A stretch of DNA of 64,000 bases from Paenibacillus sp. D2_2 (GTDB lineage Bacteria; Bacillota; Bacilli; Paenibacillales; Paenibacillaceae): positions 3,752,501 to 3,816,500 of the forward strand of contig NZ_CP133605.1 in assembly GCF_031199965.1 (NCBI RefSeq), read 5' to 3'. The notes below the pieces were generated by a model that searched no databases, was not told the DNA's origin, and worked only from the letters and a program-made list of their open reading frames with translations. Position numbers and translations under genes: made by a program. The first letter of the stretch is position 1. Each line of letters starts with the position of its first letter. Shown here piece after piece: positions 1-9,441 of the stretch.

Positions 1-54
1 GAACGCTGCTCCGATATGATCCAGCAGCATCGTAATGATCGCGATCCATTGCAT
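1..54 (-). CDS. TraX-like membrane protein, N-terminal fragment
   Basis: Only the first 18 codons are inside the window; the gene runs off the left edge. The ATG at 52-54 (minus strand) follows a GAGGAGAG ribosome site. The peptide MQWIAIITMLLDHIGAAF is a hydrophobic start that resembles TraX-family integral membrane proteins, whose first helix carries a similar LxDHIG stretch. With so little sequence the family call is tentative. Confidence 0.4.
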   Translation of the reverse strand, partial: MQWIAIITMLLDHIGAAF

Positions 55-174
55 AGGCTCTCTCCTCAAAATTTAATGGTTCCTTTTTAATATTATTTTG
101 TTACACTTAAACTACTTAAAATATGTAAGTTGACCTATTTTGAATACGCATTCAAAGAGAAAAACCTCTAATAG

Positions 175-352
175 TTCGTGTTTAAAAAGTCTGACTTTCA
201 GCACCGAGGAGGTTGGATAAAGCTAGGGACTGAGGAGCGGAGCGTACGTAGTTGGTACGTGAGCACCGGAAGGCCCGGCTGAATTCAAGATTCGATGCCG
301 AATAGCTTCATGATTTACTACGTGATCAAAGGTGGACTTTTTAAACAACCTC
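175..352 (+). mobile_element. ~180-bp MITE-like element, copy 1
   Basis: Near-complete copy of the dispersed repeat. The left end contains GTTTAAAAAGTC and the right end GACTTTTTAAAC, an inverted pair. It is flanked by a direct repeat TAATAG (169-174 and 353-358); the identity extends leftwards over AACCTC. The interior holds the family's conserved core (GCACCGAGGAGG..., GAGCGGAGCGTACG..., AGCACCGGAAGGCCCGG). It fills the gap between the traX-like gene and the lipid kinase gene and encodes nothing. Confidence 0.85.
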
Positions 353-384
353 TAATAGAATGACCAACGTATGGAGGAGCTAAC

Positions 385-1290
385 ATGTACTTATTTATTG
401 TGAATCAACGTTCAGGCAATGGGGGTGGAAGACGGGTCTGGAGTGAAATTAGGCAGATCCTTGATGATAAAGGAGTAACTTATGAATATCAATTTACCGA
501 GAGTGCTGAGGGAGCCCATGATTATCTCAAGGAACGGTTAGCCGCTCCAGTAGATTGGAAAGCGGTTGGAGTCGTAGGCGGGGACGGGACGATCCACAGT
601 CTCTTACCCGCGCTGCGCGCTACTGGGATCCCCCTGGCTGTCTTCCCGGCTGGCTCCGGCAATGATACCGCTCGGGGATTCGGAATCCCCAAGAAGATAC
701 CGGCGGCTGTAGATACGATGTTGCAGGGATTACCAAGAATTACTGATCTTATCTCAACGAAGGGTCGTAGTACGCTAACCGCCCTGGCCGTCGGCTTCGA
801 TGCCGAGGTAGCGGACAATGTCAATAAGAGTCGTTATAAGAAGATATGCAACTCACTGGGGGTTGGTAGGTTAGCCTATGTGATTGGCGTATTTCATACC
901 TTACTCACCTTTCGCCCAGCCGAGCTTACCGTAGAATGTGACGGAGTTATTCATAAATATTCTTCGGCCTGGTTGACCGCAGTCAATAATGTGATTAGCT
1001 ATGGTGGAGGGCTAACGATCTGCCCTGAAGCAAAACCAGATGACGGCTTGTTAGACATTTGCATCGTTCATGATTGCTCCAAGCTTAAACTGCTTTTCTT
1101 GTTTCCTACCTTGCTGTTCGGTAAGCATACACGGCTTCCTTTTGTGACGATGATGCGTGGTAAACAAATCTCAGTCCATAGCTCACTTTCACGGCTTGCG
1201 CTAGGTGATGGAGAGCAAATCGCTTCTACACCTCTCTCCGTCTCGGCGGATCCGGGTGCTTTAATGGTAATGTGCCCGCTCCCTAAATAG
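385..1290 (+). CDS. Diacylglycerol kinase-family lipid kinase (YegS/BmrU type)
   Basis: 301 aa, start ATG after GGAGGAGC. It has the N-terminal NAD-kinase/DAGK catalytic fold: an N-terminal beta strand with NxxSGNGGG at about residues 7-15, the phosphate-binding VGGDGTIH at about 64-71, and PAGSGNDTARG at about 88-98. Proteins of this family phosphorylate diacylglycerol or related lipids at the membrane face. The true substrate cannot be told from sequence. It stands alone between a MITE copy and a bidirectional terminator shared with the convergent murI gene. Confidence 0.9.
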   Translation: MYLFIVNQRSGNGGGRRVWSEIRQILDDKGVTYEYQFTESAEGAHDYLKERLAAPVDWKAVGVVGGDGTIHSLLPALRATGIPLAVFPAGSGNDTARGFGIPKKIPAAVDTMLQGLPRITDLISTKGRSTLTALAVGFDAEVADNVNKSRYKKICNSLGVGRLAYVIGVFHTLLTFRPAELTVECDGVIHKYSSAWLTAVNNVISYGGGLTICPEAKPDDGLLDICIVHDCSKLKLLFLFPTLLFGKHTRLPFVTMMRGKQISVHSSLSRLALGDGEQIASTPLSVSADPGALMVMCPLPK

Positions 1291-1298
1291 TATGGAGC

Positions 1299-1339
1299 AA
1301 AAAACCTTTGGATGGTTATACCCACCCAAAGGTTTTTTC
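1299..1339. terminator. Bidirectional terminator between lipid kinase gene and murI
   Basis: AAAAAACCTTTGG pairs with CCAAAGGTTTTTT around a short loop. A-run on one side and T-run on the other let it serve both convergent genes. Confidence 0.85.
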
Positions 1340-1342
1340 TAG

Positions 1343-2152
1343 TTAAGAAGGATTCGCTACCTGCCATACAATCGGTGTTAACTCTATTTGTTCTCCTAAC
1401 CATTGCAAGGCTATTTTACGGAATATTTCCGGGTCTCCGCTGCAGAAAAACTGGTGAATCGGAATTTCATTTCCTCGCGCCAGACAATTTTTCTGATACA
1501 GAATTGTGCTGATCTCCCGCGCCGTCTCATCGGCGGAGCTGATCAGCTTAACGTTCGGCCCCATGACCTGCCTAATCTCCTTCTTGAGGAATGGGTAATG
1601 GGTACAACCGAGGATAAGACAATCAAGTGAATAGAATCTGATCTCCGTAAGTGATTCCTGGACAAGCTCCAGAGCCTCCGGAGTCTCATATCGCCCTTGC
1701 TCGACCAAAGGCGCTAATGTTGGACACGCCTTACTTACGATTTCCACTCCTGGATTTAATTCCTTGAGAGCCGTTATATAGGCTCCACTTCGAATCGTAC
1801 CTAAGGTGCCAATAACTCCAATCTGCCCTGTCTTGGTGGCGCTGATCGCCGCACGGGCTCCTGGATGTATTACACCGATTACAGGAACATTCACCTTTCC
1901 TTTGATATATTCCAGAGCCGCCGCAGTGGCAGTATTACAGGCGATAACAATCATTTTAGGATCAAATTGACTCAGAAAATCAACGATCTGCTCTGTAAAG
2001 GAGCATACCTCTTCAGGTGTACGTGGACCATAAGGAGCACGCGCGGTATCTCCAAAATAAATAATCTTTTCTCTAGGAAGCTGTCTCATGACTTCCTTGA
2101 CGACGGTAAGTCCTCCGACGCCCGAGTCTAATATTGCGATGGCTTGCTGCAC
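1343..2152 (-). CDS. murI: Glutamate racemase
   Basis: 269 aa; converts L- to D-glutamate for peptidoglycan. Visible hallmarks are the N-terminal LDSGVGGLTV (about 8-17), the first catalytic cysteine in IACNTATAAALEY (about 70-82), and the second in LILGCTHYPFLKKEI (about 180-194). The start is GTG with a GGAAGCGG ribosome site. It is transcribed convergently with the upstream lipid kinase gene and appears monocistronic. Length is normal for the family. Confidence 0.95.
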   Translation of the reverse strand: MQQAIAILDSGVGGLTVVKEVMRQLPREKIIYFGDTARAPYGPRTPEEVCSFTEQIVDFLSQFDPKMIVIACNTATAAALEYIKGKVNVPVIGVIHPGARAAISATKTGQIGVIGTLGTIRSGAYITALKELNPGVEIVSKACPTLAPLVEQGRYETPEALELVQESLTEIRFYSLDCLILGCTHYPFLKKEIRQVMGPNVKLISSADETAREISTILYQKNCLARGNEIPIHQFFCSGDPEIFRKIALQWLGEQIELTPIVWQVANPS

Positions 2153-2290
2153 GAAAATACCGCTTCCTTTATTTATTAGTTTTATTTCTCTACTCGTTAC
2201 TTTATGACTGCCTTATTTAAAGCGTACCTAAATATTAGCGTAATTTCAAGGACGGAACAAGGATGCAAATAACCGCATTAACGCACATTT

Positions 2291-3373
2291 CTATCTCTTT
2301 AAAACAGTTTCCCCTTCGATTAACACGGGTTGATAATACACATGGTCTGGATTATTTTTCTTCCCTTGTAACTTGTTAATAATCCAATCAGCTGCATCAC
2401 GTCCCATTTGTTCCTGAGGGTGTGTCAATGTAGTTAGTTTGATATTTGCGTTCTTTGCGATATAGGAATTATCTTGACCGATAATCGAATATTCCTCTGG
2501 AATCGAGATACCCAGCTGTTTACAAACATTGAGGACTTCCATTCCGACCTCGTCGTTGTAGCAAACAATAGCTGTGAGTACATCTCTATTTTTACTTAAG
2601 TAGTCTTGCAAGTTCGTGGAAAGCGCCTGTTTCGTCTCCGTATCAAATGAAAAAACTTGCTCCGGATAAAAGCGCAACTTGGCTTCACCAAGCGCCTTGA
2701 TATACCCCTTCATACGGTACTTCCCCTGTAAATCATCCATTTTAGCAATCAGTCCAATTTGGCTATGCCCTTTGGAGATCAATTCTTTTGTAGCCAAATA
2801 ACTGGACTGAACATCATCGAGACAGAGGAAAGGCACCTCAAGTTCTTCATAATAAGCGTTGATCATAATGAATGGAATATCTTGCTCCTTAAATGACAAA
2901 TAGTACGCGATATTGGGGTTGTAAAGATTACTTTTCGTAGGTTCAATAATTAATCCATCTACGCCATAGGACAGCATCATTTCCAGCGCCTTTTTTTCTT
3001 GTTCAACATCGTTATTGGTACTGACCAGTAGTAGTGAATAATTATCCTCATTTAATCTGCTTTCGATCCCCCGGATTATAGAAGGAAATATGTAGTCGGA
3101 GATATAGGTAGTGATTACGCCGATGGTCTTCTTATGGGCACTCCCGCCGGATTTTGAACGATATTGATTGCTAACGTAAGTACCTGACCCTTTCTCGCTT
3201 CGTAGAAACCCTTCGTTGGATAGCTCTAGAATCGCTTTTCGAACCGTCTGTCTACTCACCTCATACATGGACTGCATAGCAGACTCCGTAGGAATTTGTT
3301 CTCCCACACTGTAATCTCCTGATAGGATTTTGCTTTTTATATCATCAATGATTACTTGATATTTTGGTCTCAT
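2291..3373 (-). CDS. araR: Arabinose operon repressor AraR (GntR-type HTH + LacI-type sugar domain)
   Basis: 360 aa from the ATG at 3373, chosen because GGGAGAAGGAG lies just upstream; an upstream in-frame ATG at 3412 lacks a ribosome site. N-terminal winged helix of the GntR family (about 1-70, with QIPTESAMQSMYEVSRQTVR) is joined to a LacI/RbsB-like periplasmic-binding fold (about 85-360). This is the AraR architecture known from Bacillus: it binds operators as a dimer and is released by L-arabinose. It is divergent from araB-araD-araA, with AraR-like boxes in the shared intergenic region. Confidence 0.9.
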   Translation of the reverse strand: MRPKYQVIIDDIKSKILSGDYSVGEQIPTESAMQSMYEVSRQTVRKAILELSNEGFLRSEKGSGTYVSNQYRSKSGGSAHKKTIGVITTYISDYIFPSIIRGIESRLNEDNYSLLLVSTNNDVEQEKKALEMMLSYGVDGLIIEPTKSNLYNPNIAYYLSFKEQDIPFIMINAYYEELEVPFLCLDDVQSSYLATKELISKGHSQIGLIAKMDDLQGKYRMKGYIKALGEAKLRFYPEQVFSFDTETKQALSTNLQDYLSKNRDVLTAIVCYNDEVGMEVLNVCKQLGISIPEEYSIIGQDNSYIAKNANIKLTTLTHPQEQMGRDAADWIINKLQGKKNNPDHVYYQPVLIEGETVLKR

Positions 3374-3424
3374 ATAACTCCTTCTCCCTAATAAGCTCGC
3401 TGAACAATTCATATAATCTACTGT

Positions 3425-3527
3425 ATTTGTAAGTACAAATTATAACATGATCTATGAAATAAATAAAAAAGTAAGCTATATTTGTATTTACATATTCATT
3501 ATATTATTGACAAATGTACGTACAGAA
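3425..3527. promoter_or_regulatory. araR/araB divergent control region with three AraR-like boxes
   Basis: Three matches to the Bacillus AraR operator (consensus ATTTGTACGTACAAAT): ATTTGTAAGTACAAAT at 3425-3440, ATTTGTATTTACATAT at 3480-3495, and AAATGTACGTACAGAA at 3512-3527. The third lies directly on a TTGACA -35 hexamer at 3507-3512; -10-like CATACT/TACTAT follows at 3530-3537. Occupancy of the third box should block araB transcription; the first box is placed to affect araR itself. Confidence 0.8.
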
Positions 3528-3600
3528 AACATACTATAATTGTAAATTGGTAAGGATGTTTTGTAATTTTTAAAAAAGTGCTGTCAAAGAGGTGAGCCAT

Positions 3601-5211
3601 TTGATTTCAAATCGGTTGAGCAGCATCACCCAAGCGATTGCTAAAGGAGAGACTTCGCTTGGTATTGAATTCGGATCCACTCGTATTAAAGCAGTACTGA
3701 TTGATCATAGCTTTCAGACGATCGCTTCAGGAAGTTACGAATGGGAAAATCAGTTGCAGGATGGCTTTTGGACGTATAGCTTAGAGGATATTATCACAGG
3801 TCTGCAAAAGGCATACGCTGATATGCAGCAAGAAGTTGAACACAAATACGGAGTCCCCCTCCAAACCATCGGTTCGATCGGTTTTTCGGCAATGATGCAT
3901 GGGTATATGGCTTTCGATGACAAGAATGAATTACTCGTTCCCTTCCGTACTTGGCGTAATACAACAACAGGTACGGCAGCCAAACAATTGACTGAACGAT
4001 TCCAATTCAATATTCCTGAACGTTGGAGCATTGCTCATCTATATCAAGCGATATTAAACGAAGAAGAACATCTACCTCGGATCCGGTTTGTAACGACATT
4101 AGCAGGATATATTCATTGGCTCTTAACCGGAAGCAAAGCACTGGGTATTGGAGATGCGTCGGGAATGTTCCCGATTGATGAATCTACAGGCGATTATCAT
4201 GAATCCATGATCAGGCAGTTTGATGAACTTGTTGCTTGCAAGGGATACCCGTGGAAGATCATAGATCTACTTCCTAAGGTATATACTGCCGGCGAACAGG
4301 CGGGTGTCTTATCCGCAGCAGGAGCGAAAATAATTGATATTTCAAATCAGTTACAAGCAGGTATTCCGCTTTGTCCTCCGGAAGGAGATGCCGGAACAGG
4401 GATGGTTGCTACGAATAGCGTACGGAAGCGCACCGGAAATGTCTCCGTAGGAACATCTGTTTTTGCAATGATTGTACTTGAGAATGGGCTGTCAAAAGTG
4501 TATCCGGAAATCGATATAGTCACTACCCCAAATGGAAATCCAGTTGGCATGGTTCATGCTAATAACTGTTCCAGTGATATTAACGCTTGGCTCGGATTAT
4601 TCCGCGAGTTCTCTGATGCCATGGGACAAAAGGTAGAAACCGGCCAATTGTACAACGTGATGCTGAATAAAGCACTGGAAGCAGACCCGGATGGCGGCGG
4701 GTTGCTCAGCTACGGTTATTTCTCGGGCGAGCATATTACAGGATTGGAGCATGGTCGTCCATTATTTGTCCGCTCGCCTGAGAGCAAATTCAATTTGGCT
4801 AATTTTATGCGAACTCATTTGTTCACTTCTTTTGGAGCTTTAAAAATCGGTATGGATATTTTAACAAAGGAAGAGCATGTCGCCATTGACCGCATTTTAG
4901 GTCACGGAGGTTTATTTAAGACCCCGGTTGTCGGCCAAAAAATGATGGCAGCCTCTATGAATGTTCCTGTATCTGTCTTGTCTACAGCTGGAGAAGGCGG
5001 ACCTTGGGGTATGGCTATTCTTGCCTCTTACATGATGAACAAAGCTCATGAAGAGAGCTTAGAAGAATTTCTCGACTACAAGGTATTCAAAAATGTTGAG
5101 GGACAAGAAATTCATCCTGATTCAATCGACGTAAAAGGATTCGAAACCTTTATGGACAGATACAAAAAAGGTCTGGTCATTGAACAGACCGCTGTCGACA
5201 ATTTGGCGTGA
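3601..5211 (+). CDS. araB: FGGY-family carbohydrate kinase, likely L-ribulokinase
   Basis: Start TTG at 3601 is preferred because AAAGAGGTGA sits six bases upstream; the GTG at 3592 lies inside that ribosome site. About 536 aa. The N-terminal FGGY motif [15 protein letters not shown], the [11 protein letters not shown] loop, and the C-terminal domain with GHGGLFKTP and [12 protein letters not shown] fit the FGGY kinase fold. It differs from Escherichia-type AraB and looks more like the clostridial/Paenibacillus ribulokinase branch. Phosphorylation of L-ribulose is inferred from its place before araD and araA. Confidence 0.85.
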   Translation: MISNRLSSITQAIAKGETSLGIEFGSTRIKAVLIDHSFQTIASGSYEWENQLQDGFWTYSLEDIITGLQKAYADMQQEVEHKYGVPLQTIGSIGFSAMMHGYMAFDDKNELLVPFRTWRNTTTGTAAKQLTERFQFNIPERWSIAHLYQAILNEEEHLPRIRFVTTLAGYIHWLLTGSKALGIGDASGMFPIDESTGDYHESMIRQFDELVACKGYPWKIIDLLPKVYTAGEQAGVLSAAGAKIIDISNQLQAGIPLCPPEGDAGTGMVATNSVRKRTGNVSVGTSVFAMIVLENGLSKVYPEIDIVTTPNGNPVGMVHANNCSSDINAWLGLFREFSDAMGQKVETGQLYNVMLNKALEADPDGGGLLSYGYFSGEHITGLEHGRPLFVRSPESKFNLANFMRTHLFTSFGALKIGMDILTKEEHVAIDRILGHGGLFKTPVVGQKMMAASMNVPVSVLSTAGEGGPWGMAILASYMMNKAHEESLEEFLDYKVFKNVEGQEIHPDSIDVKGFETFMDRYKKGLVIEQTAVDNLA

Positions 5212-5227
5212 AAATGGAGGGAGCGAC

Positions 5228-5923
5228 GTGTTAGAACAACTTAAAGAAGAAGTTTATCAGGCCAATCTTGAATTGCCAAAACAAGGACTTATCAAATATA
5301 CGTGGGGGAATGTAAGCGGTATCGATCGTTCGCGTGGTTTGTTCGTCATTAAACCGAGCGGTATAAGTTATGAGACGATGAAAGCTAGCGATATGGTAGT
5401 TGTTGATTTGGATGGCCATGTGATTGAAGGAGATTTAAATCCTTCATCCGACACACCTACCCACGCTGTACTATATAAGCATTACCCGGAAATCGGAGCG
5501 ATCGTGCACACCCATTCCACATGGGCAACGATTTGGGCCCAGGCAGGACTCGATATTCCTGTAATGGGAACGACACACGCTGATACGTTTTATGGTACCA
5601 TCCCCTGTGCCCGTTTTCTAACACAAGAGGAAGTTCAACGTGGTTACGAGGCAGAGACAGGTCGTGTCATCATCGAAACTTTCGAACAACGAGGTATAGA
5701 TATTTTGGCAGTTCCCGGCATTTTACTTAAGGGGCATGGGCCGTTCACTTGGGGTAAAGATGCAAAATCGGCGGTGATGAACAGCGTGGTGCTGGAAGAA
5801 GTTTCAAAAATGAACTTATTTGCCAGAGAGCTGAACCATTATGCTGAGGAATTGCCGAAACGTATTCTAGATAAACATTATTTACGCAAACATGGCCAAA
5901 ACGCTTACTACGGACAGAAGTAA
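5228..5923 (+). CDS. araD: L-ribulose-5-phosphate 4-epimerase
   Basis: 231 aa from GTG at 5228, preceded by AATGGAGGGAGCG; 16 bases separate it from the araB stop. Class II aldolase/epimerase fold. The Zn ligands are the paired histidines in [10 protein letters not shown] and the later histidine in GHGPFTWG. The GNVSG and PSGISYE loops that bind phosphate are present. It converts L-ribulose-5-P to D-xylulose-5-P. A MITE-like copy separates it from araA. Confidence 0.93.
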   Translation: MLEQLKEEVYQANLELPKQGLIKYTWGNVSGIDRSRGLFVIKPSGISYETMKASDMVVVDLDGHVIEGDLNPSSDTPTHAVLYKHYPEIGAIVHTHSTWATIWAQAGLDIPVMGTTHADTFYGTIPCARFLTQEEVQRGYEAETGRVIIETFEQRGIDILAVPGILLKGHGPFTWGKDAKSAVMNSVVLEEVSKMNLFARELNHYAEELPKRILDKHYLRKHGQNAYYGQK

Positions 5924-5936
5924 TATATCCCTAAAA

Positions 5937-6114
5937 GTGCGTGTTCAAAAGGCGGTTTTCAGCACCGAGAAGGTTGAATGAAGCTAGGGACTGAGGAGCG
6001 GAGCGTACGTAGTGGGTACGTGAGCACCGGAAGGCCCGGCTGAATTCAAGATTCGATGTCGAATAAGCTCTCAGTGTTGCTTCGTGATCAAAAGCGGACT
6101 TTTTGAACTACCTC
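5937..6114 (+). mobile_element. ~180-bp MITE-like element, copy 2 (between araD and araA)
   Basis: 178 bp with left end GTGCGTGTTCAAAAGG and right end GGACTTTTTGAACTACCTC. The direct repeat CTAAAA flanks it (5931-5936; second copy 6114-6119, sharing one base with the end of the element). It occupies almost all of the araD-araA gap, so the arabinose transcript must run through it unless it carries a terminator or araA has its own promoter. Confidence 0.88.
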
Positions 6115-6141
6115 TAAAAAAGATTAGAAAAGAGGATGAAT

Positions 6142-7566
6142 ATGTCAACAGTCGCAGCAAAACAGTTTTGGTTTGTCGTAGGATCGCAGCATCTATATGG
6201 AGAAGAAGCTTTATCTGAAGTAAAATCTCATGCTCAAACCATGACAGATGCGTTGAATAATAGCGGAGTGTTACCCTACCCCCTTGTATTACAGGATCTA
6301 GCTGTCAGTGCAGATAAAATTACAAGCATCATGAAAGAAGTCAACTATCGTGACGATGTTGCCGGTGTCATCACTTGGATGCATACGTTCTCGCCTGCTA
6401 AAATGTGGATTCGCGGTACCAAGCTCTTGCAAAAGCCTATGCTTCATTTAGCAACGCAATATAATGAAAGCATCCCTTGGGCAACGATCGATATGGACTT
6501 CATGAATCTAAACCAGGCCGCTCATGGTGATCGTGAATATGGTTTTATCAATGCACGATTGAAGAAGCAGAACAAAATTGTAGTCGGGTATTGGGAACGC
6601 CCTGAAGTACAGAAGCAAATTGCAGATTGGATGGACGTAGCGGTAGCCTACAACGAAAGCTTTAACATTAAAGTCGCTCGCTTTGGTGACAACATGCGCC
6701 ACGTTGGCGTGACCGAAGGGGATAAAGTAGAAGCACAAATTCAATTTGGATGGACCGTTGACTACTACGGTATTGGTGACCTAGTTCAATACGTAAATGA
6801 TGTTAAAGCAGAAGAAGTTGATGCTTTGTTTGCTGAATATGCAGAGCTTTATGAATTTGATTACGGCACATATAGTAAAGAAGCCTGGGAGGCTAGCGTA
6901 AAAGTACAAGCAAGTTATGAAATTGGCATCAAACGCTTCCTAAATCAAGGTGGCTACAATGCCTTCACAACGAATTTCGAAGATTTGCATGGTATGAAGC
7001 AGCTTCCTGGACTTGCAGTCCAACGCTTGATGGCGGAGGGGTATGGCTTTGCTGGTGAAGGCGATTGGAAGACTGCAGCGCTCGATCGCTTGCTTAAAGT
7101 GATGAGTCATAATAAGTCCACTGGCTTTATGGAAGATTACACTTATGAATTAACGGCGGGTCAAGAATCTATTCTCCAATCACATATGCTTGAAGTAGAT
7201 CCTACTCTGGCGAGCAACCGGCCAAAAATTATCGTCTCTCCATTAGGTATTGGTGATCGCGAAGATCCAGCGCGTCTGGTGTTTGACGGTAAAAGTGGAG
7301 ACGGTGTAGTTGTATCCATGGCTGATTTTGGTACTCATTATAAACTATTGATTAACGAAGTTACTGCATTTAAACCGTCAATTCCAGCTCCAAAACTTCC
7401 AGTGGCCCGTGTGCTTTGGAACGTTAAGCCAAACTTCCAAGATGGGGTTAAAGCCTGGATTGAGAACGGTGGAGGACATCATACCGTCGTATCCCTTCAT
7501 TTAACGACAGACCAAATTGTTACTTATGCGAGACTTGTTGATTTAGAATACGTAGTGATTAAGTAA
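6142..7566 (+). CDS. araA: L-arabinose isomerase
   Basis: 474 aa from the ATG at 6142; the in-frame ATG at 6136 abuts the AAAAGAGG ribosome site, so the second is better placed. [16 protein letters not shown] at the N-terminus is diagnostic. [20 protein letters not shown] and the Mn-binding Glu/His region with [15 protein letters not shown] follow. It interconverts L-arabinose and L-ribulose. The B-D-A gene order and AraR boxes place it in the same regulon, although a repeat element separates it from araD. Confidence 0.96.
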   Translation: MSTVAAKQFWFVVGSQHLYGEEALSEVKSHAQTMTDALNNSGVLPYPLVLQDLAVSADKITSIMKEVNYRDDVAGVITWMHTFSPAKMWIRGTKLLQKPMLHLATQYNESIPWATIDMDFMNLNQAAHGDREYGFINARLKKQNKIVVGYWERPEVQKQIADWMDVAVAYNESFNIKVARFGDNMRHVGVTEGDKVEAQIQFGWTVDYYGIGDLVQYVNDVKAEEVDALFAEYAELYEFDYGTYSKEAWEASVKVQASYEIGIKRFLNQGGYNAFTTNFEDLHGMKQLPGLAVQRLMAEGYGFAGEGDWKTAALDRLLKVMSHNKSTGFMEDYTYELTAGQESILQSHMLEVDPTLASNRPKIIVSPLGIGDREDPARLVFDGKSGDGVVVSMADFGTHYKLLINEVTAFKPSIPAPKLPVARVLWNVKPNFQDGVKAWIENGGGHHTVVSLHLTTDQIVTYARLVDLEYVVIK

Positions 7567-7610
7567 ACGGATTAATTACAACGAATAATACAAACTGTAT
7601 AGAACAAATA

Positions 7611-7658
7611 AAGAAGAAGACTTCTAACCCGAAATTGGGGTACAGAGGTCTTCTTCTG
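7611..7658 (+). terminator. Terminator after araA
   Basis: AGAAGAAGACTTCT pairs with AGAGGTCTTCTTCT around a short loop, 45 bases past the araA stop. It can also serve the convergent ytxH-like gene. Confidence 0.7.
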
Positions 7659-7720
7659 AGTATAGATATGTCATCGCTCTTCACTTTCAAATCGGCTTAC
7701 TTAACCAGATCTTAACTGAA

Positions 7721-8170
7721 TTAAGCTTCCTCGATTTCTTCCTTCTCTTCTAGAGCGACCTCACCGTCAGCTTCTTGGGAAGTAGGTTCTACAATCTCTT
7801 CAGTAGCTGCCGCTTGTTCTGTATCCTCGGCAACGCCGATTACAGCTGTCTCTAGCAGCAGTGGGTCTTCATTATCAGCTACGGATGACACACGTACTTC
7901 AACGATCCCATCAGATTTACTTCCACGCCATTCTTGAAAATCTTCAATCAAATCACCCGTTGTTCTCTTTACCTTGTCAATAATCTGTGCACCTTGCTCA
8001 GATACTTTGCCTGCTACCTCTGACGTCTTCTCGCCAACCTGGCGCGCGCCGTCTGCAATATCTTTACGCAGTTCCCGTCCCGCCTTTGGAGCGAACAACA
8101 GCGCTGTAACTGAACCTACGACCGTACCGATAGCAGCGCCCCATATCCAGCCTTTGTTTCCTTTACTCAT
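7721..8170 (-). CDS. YtxH-domain (general-stress type) protein
   Basis: 149 aa from the ATG at 8170, where AAGGAGAGATGG is the ribosome site; an upstream in-frame ATG has none. The N-terminus has a hydrophobic GAAIGTVVGSVTALLFAPKAG segment (glycine-rich helix plus the FAPKxGRELR signature of YtxH). This is followed by an amphipathic, helix-forming stretch and a very acidic Glu-rich tail. YtxH proteins are linked to general stress in Bacillus; molecular function is unknown. Confidence 0.8.
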   Translation of the reverse strand: MSKGNKGWIWGAAIGTVVGSVTALLFAPKAGRELRKDIADGARQVGEKTSEVAGKVSEQGAQIIDKVKRTTGDLIEDFQEWRGSKSDGIVEVRVSSVADNEDPLLLETAVIGVAEDTEQAAATEEIVEPTSQEADGEVALEEKEEIEEA

Positions 8171-8342
8171 GTTCCATCTCTCCTTATCGCACACCCACAC
8201 TAACAGCTGTTCAGATCACCGTCCTCCTATGGAAAAACAGCTTCCTTTCAACTATCAGGGCGAATGCCTATATAATTAATGTTATTATAAGCAGATGCAA
8301 CTTGGCCCGTCACAATTTACCGCCTATTTTTTTACCAGCTTG

Positions 8343-8771
8343 TCAGGAGTGAATTGCCTCTTGATCCAGGTAACCGCGAACTTTATTTGCAAATGAATTC
8401 AATGTCTCATGAAGCTGCTGAACCAGTTCATGCCCGCCAGATCTGTCCCAATCGAAATATTCCTGTACAAGAGGTCTGCGCAGACGTACCAGCTTCGTAA
8501 GTGTATCCCCAAGCTCCTTGTCAACGACCTGCTCGTCCATCATAATATCAACGATATCCTCATAGCTGCTCGCATCTCTCATAATGAAGCCGTCGATCAA
8601 ATAACTGCCAACATCCGTTACGACCTCGATAGCCAGATGAAGCGCCCTCTCCTCCGCATATCGTGCCAGCAAGTGCTCTCCCGGATTGGTATTAGCTAGA
8701 GTAAACACTTGTAAAATCTCAGGAATAACATCCAATCTCCGTTCGATTTGCTCCCGGTTCACATAATACAT
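8343..8771 (-). CDS. DUF86/HepT-like helical protein (YutE type)
   Basis: 142 aa, all-helical. The pattern of HLAIEVVTDVGSYLIDG followed by LRRPLVQEYFDWD matches the DUF86/HepT family. In HepT toxins the late motif is R-x4-6-H-x-Y; here the histidine position reads Gln (RRPLVQEYF), so the RNase-type catalytic site is not intact. No MNT-type nucleotidyltransferase partner is next to it, which fits the stand-alone YutE branch. Confidence 0.75.
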   Translation of the reverse strand: MYYVNREQIERRLDVIPEILQVFTLANTNPGEHLLARYAEERALHLAIEVVTDVGSYLIDGFIMRDASSYEDIVDIMMDEQVVDKELGDTLTKLVRLRRPLVQEYFDWDRSGGHELVQQLHETLNSFANKVRGYLDQEAIHS

Positions 8772-8799
8772 GCGCTAACCTCCATGACTTATCGATTTG

Positions 8800-9087
8800 T
8801 TAGAATTCAAAATCTACAGCTACTTGGCTCTCCCGTACTTCATTCATATGCTCGATGACTTTCTTATGCTCTGGATGAACCTGATAGCCTTGCAAATCTT
8901 CCAGCGACTCAAACGTAGCGATCAGAGCAATATCATAGGAACGGGGCGACTTGACAACGTCAACTCCGACTTCCAGCGACCGCAGCTGCTCTACCTTGCC
9001 TTCCAGTCCGCGCAACACTCCTTCCGTCACCTGAATGCTCTCCGGTGAAGAGTCCTTCAATTTAAACAAAACAATGTGCTTGATCAT
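8800..9087 (-). CDS. Dabb-domain (stress-responsive alpha/beta barrel) protein
   Basis: 95 aa. MIKHIVLFKLKD at the start and YDIALIATFESLEDLQGYQVHP further on match the Dabb ferredoxin-like fold (HxVxFK..., YDl.l...F.s...l..Y..HP). Members form small dimeric barrels; substrate unknown. It lies 28 bases upstream of the DUF86 gene on the same strand and may be co-transcribed with it. Confidence 0.85.
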   Translation of the reverse strand: MIKHIVLFKLKDSSPESIQVTEGVLRGLEGKVEQLRSLEVGVDVVKSPRSYDIALIATFESLEDLQGYQVHPEHKKVIEHMNEVRESQVAVDFEF

Positions 9088-9178
9088 CTAAAAACTCTCC
9101 TTTGCAAACTACCTTCTTCACAAAATATAACATAACCCCCAGCTACATGAAAGGCACCTTGTCACATCGAGACGAAAA

Positions 9179-9214
9179 AGACCTTCAGAATCTGCCTGTC
9201 ATTCTGAAGGTCTT
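9179..9214 (-). terminator. Minus-strand terminator of the GH4/kinase operon
   Basis: AGACCTTCAGAAT pairs with ATTCTGAAGGTCT; on the minus strand it is followed by a T-rich run. It lies beyond MITE copy 3, so the element sits between the GH4 stop codon and this terminator. Confidence 0.8.
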
Positions 9215-9250
9215 CTATCATTAAAGTCTTTTCTATGACTATCTATTATA

Positions 9251-9431
9251 GTGCGAGTTTAAAAAGTCAGACTTTCAGCACCGAGAAGGTTGGATGAAGC
9301 TAGGGACTGAGGAGCGGAGCGTACGTAGTTGGTACGTGAGCACCGGAAGGCCCGGCTGAATTCAAGATTCGAATGTCGAATAAGCTCTCAGTGTTACTTC
9401 GTGATCAAAGGGGGACTTTTTAAACAACCTC
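9251..9431 (+). mobile_element. ~180-bp MITE-like element, copy 3
   Basis: 181 bp with left end GTGCGAGTTTAAAAAGTC and right end GACTTTTTAAACAACCTC. TTATA is duplicated on both sides (9246-9250, 9432-9436). It is inserted directly downstream of the GH4 glycosidase stop codon, ahead of that operon's terminator. Confidence 0.9.
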
Positions 9432-9441
9432 TTATATCATC

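Noticed and set aside
175..352. The repeat family as a group II intron or its remnant (starts GTGCG in several copies)
   Set aside because: No domain V hairpin is present, copies are only about 180 bp, both ends form inverted repeats and short duplications flank them. That fits a MITE-like DNA element better.
522..824. Long open frames opposite to known genes (for example under the lipid kinase, pyk, accA and argS genes)
   Set aside because: They are antisense shadows of well-identified genes, without ribosome sites or domain patterns.
8343..9087. Toxin-antitoxin pair made of the HepT-like and Dabb genes
   Set aside because: The Dabb protein is not an MNT antitoxin and the HepT-like motif lacks its catalytic His.
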